Positions 1-7,958 of a stretch of 64,000 bases of DNA are shown here, in pieces; within the stretch, counting starts at the first letter, position 1, and each line of letters starts with the position of its first letter. The DNA is from an uncultured Zoogloea sp. (GTDB lineage: Bacteria; Pseudomonadota; Gammaproteobacteria; Burkholderiales; Rhodocyclaceae): NCBI GenBank assembly GCA_937967645.1, contig CALBTT010000214.1, forward strand, positions 60,105 to 124,104, written 5' to 3'. The position numbers and the translations under genes are program-made. Under the pieces are notes generated by a model, which ran no database searches, was not told the DNA's origin, and saw nothing but the letters and a program-made list of their open reading frames with translations.

Positions 1-644
1 CCGGTGGCCCCCAGGCGCGGGTACTGGGCCAGCACCAGATCCGAGGGGATCGGTAGACGGTCATCCCCCGCACGCCCCACGCCACCAATCGCCAGCCGAT
101 GTCCCGCGCCCAGGATCTGCTCCGCCAGGCGCTCGAGCAGCCCGGACACCAGCACATGGAAGTGGGTCGGCCAGCCCAGGGACAGGCGCAGGTCATTCAG
201 CCCTACGTGGATCTCGGACAGACCCGGAATGCGGCACAGCGCCTCGACATCAGCGGCCGCCTCGGCGGTCTCCAGCAAGGGCACGGGGTGGGCCCGCCCC
301 GCCACCAGCTCCACAAAACGCTCCACCTCCGCTGCCTTCCGGAAAAATGGAAGCATGATGGTTGCCACCCCGCTGGCCAGCAGGCGCTCGATCTCGGCCC
401 CGGAGCCAGGGTGGATCGGATTGCAGCGAGCAAACAGGCGCCGCCCCGGAATCCGGGCCGCCAGCGTCATCAGGTCGGTCTCGTCGTGATCGGAGATCCA
501 GGTTGCCAGCCCGCCCTGGCGCACGTCCTTGCCCAGCCTCTCCAGGTCGACACCGATACGGTCTACACCCGCCCGGTCGGCCTCTGTGGCAAGGTCCGCA
601 TCGCGGGTGAACAGGGTCAGCACGAAGCGCTCGCCATAGGTCAC
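1..644 (-). CDS. HpcH/HpaI-like aldolase (TIM-barrel), 3' end cut by window edge
   Basis: This reading frame runs off the left edge with about 214 residues visible and no stop. It opens with GTG at 644, which overlaps the TGA of the upstream dehydrogenase (GTGA, 4 bp), so the two are probably translationally coupled. The visible protein has the alternating strand/helix pattern of the PEP/pyruvate-binding TIM barrels of the HpcH/HpaI aldolase and citrate lyase beta family. An ARCNPIHPGSGAEIE stretch is followed by LASGVATIMLPFF and a PLLETAEAA segment, which resembles the metal-binding part of that family. Members cleave or form C-C bonds in hydroxy-keto acids. Its place behind a protein O-glycosyltransferase suggests it could supply or tailor an unusual acid or sugar, but this is inference. 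The substrate cannot be read from the sequence. Confidence 0.7.
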   Translation of the reverse strand, partial: MTYGERFVLTLFTRDADLATEADRAGVDRIGVDLERLGKDVRQGGLATWISDHDETDLMTLAARIPGRRLFARCNPIHPGSGAEIERLLASGVATIMLPFFRKAAEVERFVELVAGRAHPVPLLETAEAAADVEALCRIPGLSEIHVGLNDLRLSLGWPTHFHVLVSGLLERLAEQILGAGHRLAIGGVGRAGDDRLPIPSDLVLAQYPRLGAT

Positions 645-1591
645 GCCATCTCCTCCCGGGCTACCACCGAGGCCTCGAGCGGCAGGCCCCGCAGATAGGC
701 ACTGAGCTGCCGCTCCGTGAACGCTTCGAAATCCCGCTGCATGGACGGATGATAGGCCGCCACCTTGGGAGTGATGATCAGGCCGGGCGTACGCCATAGC
801 GAAGCATCCGGGGGCGGCACCGGGTCCAGCACATCGAGTGCCGCACCACCGAGCTGTCCGCTCTCGAGCGCTGCCAGCAGAGCCGGCGGGTCGATCAGCC
901 CGGCCCGGGCCACGTTTATCAACAGCGCGCCGGGTGCCAGGCGGCCCAGCACGGCGGCATCGACCATGCCTGCAGTCTGGGAGTCCAGCGGCAGGGCCAG
1001 GATCAGGCCGTCGCAGGCTGGCAGGGCATCACGCCACTCCACCGCCGGCACGAACTCATCGCACAGAGCCCGCTGCGCCGGCGTGCCTCGACGGGCACAC
1101 CCCAGGACCCTGATCCCCAGGCCGCGCAGACGCGGCGCCAGGGCCTGGCCGATGGCCCCCAACCCCATCAGCAGAACCTGCCGCGGCAGCGCCCGCATGA
1201 CCGGCGGCGGGGCCCAACGCCCCTGCCGCTGGGCATCCAGGGTCTCCGGCAGGCGGCGTACCAGGGCCAGCAGCAGGGCCAGTACATGCACGGCGATGGC
1301 TTCCGAGTTGAGCGGATTGCGGGTCAGCACCACGCCGCGCCGCACCAGCTCGGCAACCGGCAGCTGATCCACCCCGGCCGCCGATGTCTGGACCCAGGCG
1401 AGCCTGGGGGTATGCGCCAGTACCTGCCGCAGGTAACGATGGCCGATGATGACCTCCGCGGTCTCGGCTGCGCGGAGGGCCTCTGCCTCATCACCGGCCA
1501 CCACGACCCGCCCCACGCCGGCCAGCTGCTCCAGGCGCGCCCGATGCGCCAGCGACGGAGACCAGTTGCCAGTCATCAACAGGATCGTCAT
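641..1591 (-). CDS. D-isomer-specific 2-hydroxyacid dehydrogenase-like protein with altered catalytic residues
   Basis: The protein has 316 residues, a normal length for the D-2-hydroxyacid dehydrogenase family, and starts at ATG 1591 inside an ATGA overlap with the glycosyltransferase stop. The Rossmann fingerprint GLGAIG lies at residues 143-148, followed by a basic ARR after the second strand, which suggests NADP(H) preference. The substrate-binding Arg is present in NVARAG (R229). The other two active-site positions are changed. The segment normally ending in a catalytic Glu reads DVLDPVPPP (V258), and the usual TPH motif is TPK (K276). The fold is therefore clear, but ordinary dehydrogenase chemistry is doubtful. 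It may have different chemistry or act as a binding protein. It lies in the middle of a three-gene coupled operon. Confidence 0.8.
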   Translation of the reverse strand: MTILLMTGNWSPSLAHRARLEQLAGVGRVVVAGDEAEALRAAETAEVIIGHRYLRQVLAHTPRLAWVQTSAAGVDQLPVAELVRRGVVLTRNPLNSEAIAVHVLALLLALVRRLPETLDAQRQGRWAPPPVMRALPRQVLLMGLGAIGQALAPRLRGLGIRVLGCARRGTPAQRALCDEFVPAVEWRDALPACDGLILALPLDSQTAGMVDAAVLGRLAPGALLINVARAGLIDPPALLAALESGQLGGAALDVLDPVPPPDASLWRTPGLIITPKVAAYHPSMQRDFEAFTERQLSAYLRGLPLEASVVAREEMA

Positions 1592-3588
1592 GCTCCCGCC
1601 CCCTCCCGGCCCTGGCAGAACTGCCGCCAGGCCTGCCTCAACTGGGCCTCGAGGGCCCGCACCAGCTCCGCCGGCTGACGCTCGGCCTGAGCCTGCATGC
1701 GGGCCCGCAGCCCGCCACGGAGGGCCGCCAGCTCGGCCGGCGCCGCCGCCCAGCGGCAGGCCAGCGCGACGAACTCCTCGGGGGTCTCGGCGATGAAATC
1801 CCCCAGACCGGCCGCGGCCATGCGGCTGGCGCACAAGCGCTGGACAAAGCGCTCGCCGCTCAGGGTCAGGGTCGGCACACCCATCCACAACGCGAAGTTG
1901 GCCGTGGTGCCGCTGGAAAAGGGCTGCGTATCGAGGGCCAGATCCACCTCGCCGTGCAAACTCAGATAGTCGGCCAGGGACAAGCGTCCACGGAAGCTCA
2001 GGCGCCCGGCGTCAACGCCTTCCTGTGCAAGGCGGTCGCGGAGACGCTCGGCCACCGTCTCGTCAGACACTGCACCGATCAACAAGTGAGCATCGGGCAG
2101 CGCACGCAGCACGTGCCCCCACAAAGCGAGGGTTGCGTCGGAGATCTTGTTCGGCCGGTTGAAGCTGCCAAAGGTCACGAACCCCTTGTCCAAACCGGGC
2201 AGCGGCGCCACCGCCGGCAGACTGCCCGGTGGATCGAAGACATTGGCGTAGGGCAGGTACAGCAGCCGCTCGGAGAAGCCCGCATCGAAACGCCCCGGCG
2301 GCGCCTGGGTAGCATCCACCAGCCGGAAATCCATGGCCACCAGGCCGGTGCTGCCCGGATAGCCCAGCCAGGTGACCTGCAGGGGCGCCGGCTTGCGTGC
2401 AAAAACCGCCAGACGGTTACCGGCGGTATGCCCCGACAGGTCGAACAGGATATCCACGCGGCACTCGCGCACCCGGGCATCGAGCTCCAGATCGGAGCAA
2501 TTCGACACCTCGTGCCATTCATCGCAGTCGGTGCGCAGGGCGTCCGTCACGGCATCCCGCAGCGGGCTCGTCGAAAAGGCAACGACCTGGAACTGCGCAT
2601 GATCGAGCTCCCGCCATACCGGCCGCAGGAAATGGGCTACGGGGTGGTCGCGCAGGTCGGCCGAGACAAAGCCCAGCCGCAGAGGCCGCCCGGGATCGGG
2701 CGAAACCCGCCAGCCGCCGGAGGGCAGGCCGACACGCGCCTCGATCTGGCGTCCGAAATCCCGATGAGCGATATCGATCTCATCCGGACTCGCCGACTCG
2801 TCATGGACCAGGGCATACAGCAGGTTGCTCCACGCATGGGAGGAGGCCGGCTCCACGTCCAGGGCCAGGCGCGCCTCGCGGATCGCTGCGGTGGTATCAC
2901 CGAGCGCACAGTGCAGCGCCGACAGGTTGATGCGGGCCGAAACCAGCCCCGGCGCCCACTCCAGGGCCCGTTGCTGGCAGGCCACCGCAGCCTGGAGCTG
3001 CCCCAGCGCCTGGTGCGCATTACCCAGGCTCTGGTGGGCGATCGCCAAGCCTGGCGCGAGTCGCAAGGCCTCCTGCAACGAGGCCACGGCCTCCTGACTG
3101 CGACCGCAGGCGTGCAGCGCATTGCCAAGGGCAAAATGGGCATGGGCCAGGAGTGGATCGATGACCACCGCCCGCGCGGCATAACGGAGCGCATCGGATG
3201 AGGCGCCGCCGGCCAGCGCGTTCTGGGATGCATTCATCCAGATCGAGGCACTGCCTGGGGCCAGCTGCAGACTACGACGGAAGGCACGGGCGGCCTCGGC
3301 ATGATCTCCGACCCGCATGCGCACAACGCCCAAGGCATCCCAAACCGACGGATCCGTGCGATCCAGACGGGCGGCCGTATCCAGGCACTCCAACGCCCGG
3401 GTGCCGCCGCCCGAGAAGCTGAGCGCGAGTCCGAGCAGCTGCCAGGCCCGGGCATCCCCGGGGCAGGTATCAACGAGAGCCTGGGCGCGCACCGCCGCCT
3501 CTGCGTAGCGCCCGGCGTCAAACTCCCCCTGCCAGGCCAGGATGTCGGCCTGCCTCAAACCAACCTGCGCGGCTGTGCCAGCTTTCAT
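1588..3588 (-). CDS. TPR-containing O-GlcNAc transferase-like (SPINDLY/GT41) protein glycosyltransferase
   Basis: The protein has 666 residues. The N-terminal ~265 residues are tandem tetratricopeptide repeats (for example ALGNALHACGRSQEAVASLQ). The C-terminal ~390 residues carry GT41 hallmarks: RLGFVSADLRDHPVAHF, ILFDLSGHTAGNRL, QVTWLGYPGSTGL, FGSFNRPNKI and LALDTQPFSSGTTAN. Family members transfer GlcNAc, fucose or related sugars from a nucleotide sugar to Ser/Thr of proteins. In bacteria they often act on flagellins or other surface proteins. There is no signal peptide, so it is cytoplasmic. It heads a three-gene run with 4-bp overlaps to the dehydrogenase and aldolase genes. No flagellin or obvious acceptor is present in the window, so the target is unknown. 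Confidence 0.88.
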   Translation of the reverse strand: MKAGTAAQVGLRQADILAWQGEFDAGRYAEAAVRAQALVDTCPGDARAWQLLGLALSFSGGGTRALECLDTAARLDRTDPSVWDALGVVRMRVGDHAEAARAFRRSLQLAPGSASIWMNASQNALAGGASSDALRYAARAVVIDPLLAHAHFALGNALHACGRSQEAVASLQEALRLAPGLAIAHQSLGNAHQALGQLQAAVACQQRALEWAPGLVSARINLSALHCALGDTTAAIREARLALDVEPASSHAWSNLLYALVHDESASPDEIDIAHRDFGRQIEARVGLPSGGWRVSPDPGRPLRLGFVSADLRDHPVAHFLRPVWRELDHAQFQVVAFSTSPLRDAVTDALRTDCDEWHEVSNCSDLELDARVRECRVDILFDLSGHTAGNRLAVFARKPAPLQVTWLGYPGSTGLVAMDFRLVDATQAPPGRFDAGFSERLLYLPYANVFDPPGSLPAVAPLPGLDKGFVTFGSFNRPNKISDATLALWGHVLRALPDAHLLIGAVSDETVAERLRDRLAQEGVDAGRLSFRGRLSLADYLSLHGEVDLALDTQPFSSGTTANFALWMGVPTLTLSGERFVQRLCASRMAAAGLGDFIAETPEEFVALACRWAAAPAELAALRGGLRARMQAQAERQPAELVRALEAQLRQAWRQFCQGREGAGA

Positions 3589-3626
3589 GGCGGCGTGGCC
3601 CCACCCGGCTACCGGCCCGGCTTCGG

Positions 3627-3659
3627 GGCAGGAGGAGCAGGGAACCCGCCCCTCCTGCC
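3627..3659. terminator. Inverted repeat after yicC
   Basis: GGCAGGAGG (3627-3635) pairs with CCTCCTGCC (3651-3659). The repeat lies between the stop of yicC (3664) and the start of the glycosyltransferase (3588). There is no U-tract on the minus strand, so it may be an mRNA 3'-end hairpin rather than a classical intrinsic terminator. Confidence 0.35.
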
Positions 3660-3663
3660 GGCA

Positions 3664-4530
3664 TCACTCGATGTTCTGCACCTGCTCGCGCATCTGCTCG
3701 ATGGCCAGCTTCAGTTCGACGGCCACCGCCGTCATGTCGGCCGCCATGGCCTTGGAGCCGAGGGTGTTGGCTTCGCGGTTGAGCTCCTGCATCAGGAAGT
3801 CGAGGCGCTTGCCGGCCGAGCCGCCGGCCTTCAGGATGCGCTCGACCTCGTCCAGGTGGGTGCTCAGCCGGGACAGCTCTTCGGCCACGTCCACCCGCTG
3901 GGCGAACAGGCCCACTTCCAGGCGGATGCGGTCCTCGTCCAGGGTCGCCGCCGCGTCGCGCAGGCGGGTGGCCAGCTTCTCCTGATACTCGGCGACCAGC
4001 GCCGGCACGCGGGGCTGGACGGTCGCCACCAGTTCGCGCATGCGGAGGATGCGGCCACGGATCATCTCGGCCAGCTTCTCCCCCTCGCGGCGGCGGCTGG
4101 CGACCAGCTCGTCCAACGCCGCGCGGATCAGCGGACCGATCTCGGGTTGCAGGGCGTCGAAGCCCAGGCTGTCATCCGCCAGGATGCCCGGCCAGCGCAG
4201 CACCTCACCGACGCTGAGCGGCGCCGCTGCGGGCAGGGCCGCCTGGATCGCGGCCTGGGCGGTGCCCAGCTGCTCCAGCAGCGCAGCGTTGATCGACAGG
4301 TCTCGAGGTGCGCTATCCTTCGTCTGCAGATTGAAGCGGATCTCAACCTTGCCGCGGCTGAGCCGGCCGGTGATGGCCTCCCGCAGGGCCGGTTCGGCCT
4401 GGCGCAGGTCATCGTTGATGCGGAAGGCGAGGTCGAGGTAGCGGGAATTCACGCTCCGCAGTTCAAGGTGCAAGGCAACGCGGCCCAGATCGCGGGTCTG
4501 GACGGCGAAACCCGTCATGCTGTGAATCAT
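3664..4530 (-). CDS. yicC: YicC/YloC family endoribonuclease
   Basis: The protein has 288 residues, matching the family length. The start is ATG 4530, which gives the typical N-terminus MIHSMTGFAVQTR; a start nine codons further upstream (4557) would add an atypical leader. The conserved middle segment LRSVNSRYLDLAFR and the C-terminal block RLDFLMQELNREANTLGSKA are hallmarks of YicC. Family members are RNA endonucleases implicated in stationary-phase survival and in degradation of small RNAs such as RyhB. It is divergent from the kinase gene across an 87-bp gap that must hold both promoters. Confidence 0.93.
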   Translation of the reverse strand: MIHSMTGFAVQTRDLGRVALHLELRSVNSRYLDLAFRINDDLRQAEPALREAITGRLSRGKVEIRFNLQTKDSAPRDLSINAALLEQLGTAQAAIQAALPAAAPLSVGEVLRWPGILADDSLGFDALQPEIGPLIRAALDELVASRRREGEKLAEMIRGRILRMRELVATVQPRVPALVAEYQEKLATRLRDAAATLDEDRIRLEVGLFAQRVDVAEELSRLSTHLDEVERILKAGGSAGKRLDFLMQELNREANTLGSKAMAADMTAVAVELKLAIEQMREQVQNIE

Positions 4531-4617
4531 CCTGTTTTTCCCGAGATAGCGCGGCAATCCAAGGGTAAACTAGCACCCCCGAACACCACCAAAAGTCGAA
4601 GTGTAGCGCTCCGCCCG

Positions 4618-5577
4618 ATGGCCACTCAACAAAACTGCGCCCTTCCCTCCGGATTCCAGCTTGACCATTACCGGGTCGAGCGACAGTTGTCGCTGGGCGG
4701 TTTTTCCATCGTTTACCTGGCCTATGACCAGGATGGCACCCCGGTCGCCATCAAGGAATACCTGCCCAATTCGCTGGCGCTGCGGAGCGAGGGTGAGGTA
4801 ACCCCCCATGTCACCGAGGCCCACCAGGGCGCTTTCCGCTATGGCATGAAGTGCTTCTTCGAGGAAGGGCGGGCGCTCGCCAAGCTGGTGCACCCCAACG
4901 TGGTCCGGGTGCTCAACTTCTTCCGCGCCAACGGCACCGTGTACATGGTGATGCAGTTCGAGCGCGGCCGGACGCTCCACGACTACATCCAGAAGAACAA
5001 GGGCAAGAAGGGCGGCGTCAGCGAGCGCTTCATCCGCGGTGTATTCACCCGCATGCTCAACGGCCTGCGCGAAGTCCATTCCCACAAGCTGCTGCACCTC
5101 GACATCAAGCCGTCCAACATCTATCTGCGCAACGACGGCACGCCGGTGCTGCTGGACTTCGGCGCGGCCCGCCAGACCCTGATGTCCGACACCCCCATCC
5201 TGAAGCCGATGTACACCCCCGGCTTCGCCTCGCCCGAGCAGTTCGGCAACCGCGACTCGCTCGGCCCGTGGAGCGACATCTACAGCGTAGGCGCCAGCAT
5301 GTACGCGTGCCTGGCTGGCACATCCCCGCAGCGTTCGGACGAACGCATCAAACACGATACGGTCGAACCCGCCGTCAAGGCCTGGGCGGGCGAATACTCC
5401 CCCCACTTCCTGGCGACGATCGACTGGTGCCTCCAGCTGGACCCCCTGAAGCGCCCCCAGAGCTGCTTTGCCTTGCAGAAGGTCCTGGCCCAGCGCCACC
5501 GGGAAGCGCCGCCCCAGCAGAAGAGCTGGCTCGAAGGACTGGGCTCCCGCATCAAAACCATGATGGGTCGTACATGA
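4618..5577 (+). CDS. Serine/threonine protein kinase (soluble, eukaryotic-like)
   Basis: The protein has 319 residues starting at ATG 4618, and the kinase domain fills almost the whole chain. The glycine-rich loop LGGFSIVY is at ~26-33, the catalytic Lys in VAIKEYLPN at K46, the catalytic loop reads HLDIKPSN (residues 160-167, D162), and the Mg-binding DFG follows at 180-182. A TPGFASPEQF segment replaces the APE motif. There is no transmembrane helix or extracellular sensor, unlike PknB-type kinases. The stop overlaps the start of the PP2C gene (ATGA), so kinase and phosphatase are made together and probably act on the same substrate. The substrate is unknown, and no type VI secretion genes are nearby. 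Confidence 0.9.
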   Translation: MATQQNCALPSGFQLDHYRVERQLSLGGFSIVYLAYDQDGTPVAIKEYLPNSLALRSEGEVTPHVTEAHQGAFRYGMKCFFEEGRALAKLVHPNVVRVLNFFRANGTVYMVMQFERGRTLHDYIQKNKGKKGGVSERFIRGVFTRMLNGLREVHSHKLLHLDIKPSNIYLRNDGTPVLLDFGAARQTLMSDTPILKPMYTPGFASPEQFGNRDSLGPWSDIYSVGASMYACLAGTSPQRSDERIKHDTVEPAVKAWAGEYSPHFLATIDWCLQLDPLKRPQSCFALQKVLAQRHREAPPQQKSWLEGLGSRIKTMMGRT

Positions 5578-6485
5578 GATTCACCATTTTCCAGGAAAGC
5601 CGGATCGGCAAGCGTCGCACCAACCAGGACCGCGTGGCCTACTCCTACACGCGCGACGCCCTGCTGCTGGTGCTGGCCGACGGCATGGGTGGCCACCTCT
5701 ACGGTGAGATCGCGGCCCAGATCTCCGTGCAGTTCATCGCCCAGTCCTTCCAGCAGGAAGCCCGCCCCAAGGTGGCCGACCCGGTGCTGTTCCTGTCGCG
5801 GGTGCTGAGCAATGCCCATCACGCGATTCTCGACTACGCCTTCGACAAGAACCTGTCGGACATCCCGCGCACCACCATCGTGGCCTGTCTGATCCAGGAT
5901 GGCGTGGCCCACTGGGCCCATGCCGGCGATTCACGCCTCTACCTGATCCGACGCGGCCGCCTGCTGGCCCAGACCCGTGACCACTCGCGCGTGCAGTTGA
6001 TGCTCGACCAGGGCCTGCTCGACGCCGAAGCCGCCGCCTCGCACCCGGGACGCAACCGGATCTTCAGCTGCCTGGGCGGCAGCCACCCGCCCCAGATCGA
6101 ATTCTCGCGGGGCACGCCCCTGATGAACGGCGACGTCCTGGCCATCTGCTCGGACGGCGTCTGGGGCCCCCTCGAGACCGATGAGCTGGTGCGTACCCTG
6201 GCCGACGGCCGGGTCATGGACGCGGTGCCCGCGCTGATGAACGCAGCCGAGACCCTGGGCGGCGCTCAGTGCGACAACATGTCCCTGATCGCCATGACCT
6301 GGCACGACGATCACCAGGAGGACATCCCCGACACCGTGTCGACCCGCACCATGCCCGCCGACGCCTTCACGACCCAGATGGAGGGCTTCGGACGCAACAA
6401 GCGGGGCGACCAGGAAGATCTCAGCGAAGACGAGATCGAACGCGCCATCCGCGAAATCAACGCCGCCATCCACAAGTTCAAGTAG
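5574..6485 (+). CDS. PP2C-family serine/threonine protein phosphatase
   Basis: The protein has 303 residues. PP2C metal-binding motifs are visible: RRTNQDRV near residue 15, LADGMGGH near residue 36, HAGDSRLYLIRRG in the middle, ICSDGVWGPLE, and QCDNMSLIAM near the end of the domain. The chain continues with an acidic tail of about 60 residues after the catalytic core that has no recognisable domain. It starts inside the stop codon of the upstream kinase gene (ATGA). This indicates a cognate kinase/phosphatase pair that reversibly phosphorylates a shared target. Confidence 0.9.
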   Translation: MRFTIFQESRIGKRRTNQDRVAYSYTRDALLLVLADGMGGHLYGEIAAQISVQFIAQSFQQEARPKVADPVLFLSRVLSNAHHAILDYAFDKNLSDIPRTTIVACLIQDGVAHWAHAGDSRLYLIRRGRLLAQTRDHSRVQLMLDQGLLDAEAAASHPGRNRIFSCLGGSHPPQIEFSRGTPLMNGDVLAICSDGVWGPLETDELVRTLADGRVMDAVPALMNAAETLGGAQCDNMSLIAMTWHDDHQEDIPDTVSTRTMPADAFTTQMEGFGRNKRGDQEDLSEDEIERAIREINAAIHKFK

Positions 6486-6568
6486 CCCCGGCGGGCCTTG
6501 CCCGGCCCGCCGTCCGCCCCTGCGCTCGCCGGGGCCACCCCATCCATCGCCAAGCAGCGCCCCATACC

Positions 6569-7315
6569 ATGACCCAATCCGCCTCCTCCCCGGCCCGCCC
6601 GAGCGGCCGCACGCCCGACCAACTCCGCCCGGTCCGCATCACCCGCGGCTTCACCCGGCACGCTGAAGGTTCGGTCCTGATCGAATTCGGCGACACCCGC
6701 GTGCTGTGCACCGCCAGCGTGGAAGAGAGCGTCCCGCCCTTCCTGCGTGGCAAGGGCCAGGGCTGGCTGACCGCCGAGTACGGCATGCTGCCGCGCTCCA
6801 CCCACACCCGCAGCCCGCGGGAGGCCGCCAAGGGCAAGCAGAGCGGGCGCACCCAGGAGATCCAGCGCCTGATCGGCCGCAGCCTGCGCGCCGTGGTGGA
6901 CATGGAAGCCCTGGGGGAACGCCAGATCACCATCGACTGCGATGTCCTGCAGGCCGACGGCGGCACTCGCACCGCCTCCATCACCGGCGCCTGTATCGCC
7001 GTGCATGAAGCCCTCGACGGCCTGGTCAAGGCCGGCAAGCTGGCCGCCAATCCGATGCGCGACTTCGTCGCCGCCATCTCGGTGGGCATCTACAAGGGCA
7101 CGCCGGTGCTGGACCTCGACTATCCTGAAGACTCGGACTGCGAGACCGACATGAACGTGGTGATGACCGGCAGCGGCGGCTTCGTCGAAGTGCAGGGCAC
7201 CGCCGAAGGCAGCCCCTTCTCCCGCGCGGAGCTCGACAGCCTGCTGGAACTTGCCGGCGCCGGCATCGCCCAACTCGTCGTCGAACAGAAAAAGGCGCTC
7301 GGCATCCCTGCCTGA
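6569..7315 (+). CDS. rph: Ribonuclease PH
   Basis: The protein has 248 residues, close to the usual ~240, beginning MTQSASSPARPSGRTPDQLR. Family signatures are GRTPDQLRPV, VLCTASVEESVPPFLRG, WLTAEYGMLPRSTHTR and the phosphate-binding region GGTRTASITGACIA. RNase PH is a phosphorolytic 3'-to-5' exoribonuclease that trims the 3' ends of tRNA precursors and some rRNA. The rph-rdgB-hemW order is common in proteobacteria and the three are probably cotranscribed. Confidence 0.96.
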   Translation: MTQSASSPARPSGRTPDQLRPVRITRGFTRHAEGSVLIEFGDTRVLCTASVEESVPPFLRGKGQGWLTAEYGMLPRSTHTRSPREAAKGKQSGRTQEIQRLIGRSLRAVVDMEALGERQITIDCDVLQADGGTRTASITGACIAVHEALDGLVKAGKLAANPMRDFVAAISVGIYKGTPVLDLDYPEDSDCETDMNVVMTGSGGFVEVQGTAEGSPFSRAELDSLLELAGAGIAQLVVEQKKALGIPA

Positions 7316-7356
7316 ACCACCCGAACCACCGAGCCATCTGCACAGCGAGGCCCGCC

Positions 7357-7950
7357 ATGAAACAACTCGTTCTCGCCAGCGGCAACGCCGGCAAGCTCAA
7401 GGAGCTCTCCGCCCTGCTCGCCCCCTTGGGCATCGAGGTGCTCCCCCAATCGGTCTTCAACGTCAGCGAAGCCGAGGAGCCCCACCCCAGCTTCCTTGAA
7501 AACGCCATCGCCAAGGCCCGGCACGCAGCCCGCGCGACCGGCCTGCCGGCCCTGGCGGATGACTCCGGGCTGTGCGTCGAGGCCCTCGGCGGCGCCCCGG
7601 GCGTGCTGTCGGCCCGCTTTGCCGGAGAACCCAAGTCCGACCAGCGCAACAACACCCTGTTGCTCGAAAGGCTGGCCGGACAGACCAACCGGCGGGCCCG
7701 CTTCTATTGCGCGCTGGCCCTCCTCCGTCACGCCGACGACCCGCAGCCCCTGATCGCCTGCGGCGAATGGCACGGCGAAATCCTGGATGCACCGCGGGGC
7801 GCCGCCGGCTTCGGCTACGACCCGCTGTTCTTCGTGCCCGATCTGGAACAGACCGCGGCTGAGATCCCCGCCGAACTCAAGAACATGCTGTCCCACCGGG
7901 GCAATGCCTTCCGCCAGCTACTCGACCGCCTCCGCGCCGAGCCTACCTGA
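7357..7950 (+). CDS. rdgB: XTP/dITP diphosphatase (Ham1/RdgB)
   Basis: The protein has 197 residues. The N-terminal LASGNAGKLKEL motif binds the substrate triphosphate, and LADDSGLCVEALGGAPG with FGYDPLFFVPD are the metal and base recognition segments of the Ham1 family. It hydrolyses non-canonical purine triphosphates (ITP, dITP, XTP) to monophosphates and so keeps them out of DNA and RNA. It sits 41 bp after rph and 8 bp before hemW. Confidence 0.96.
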   Translation: MKQLVLASGNAGKLKELSALLAPLGIEVLPQSVFNVSEAEEPHPSFLENAIAKARHAARATGLPALADDSGLCVEALGGAPGVLSARFAGEPKSDQRNNTLLLERLAGQTNRRARFYCALALLRHADDPQPLIACGEWHGEILDAPRGAAGFGYDPLFFVPDLEQTAAEIPAELKNMLSHRGNAFRQLLDRLRAEPT

Positions 7951-7958
7951 GCGCCCCC

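Noticed and set aside
3301..4617. A 5' extension of the kinase gene to 3301
   Set aside because: The extension crosses the whole of yicC in antisense and contains no domain. The kinase start at 4618 gives a complete kinase domain and a sensible divergent arrangement.
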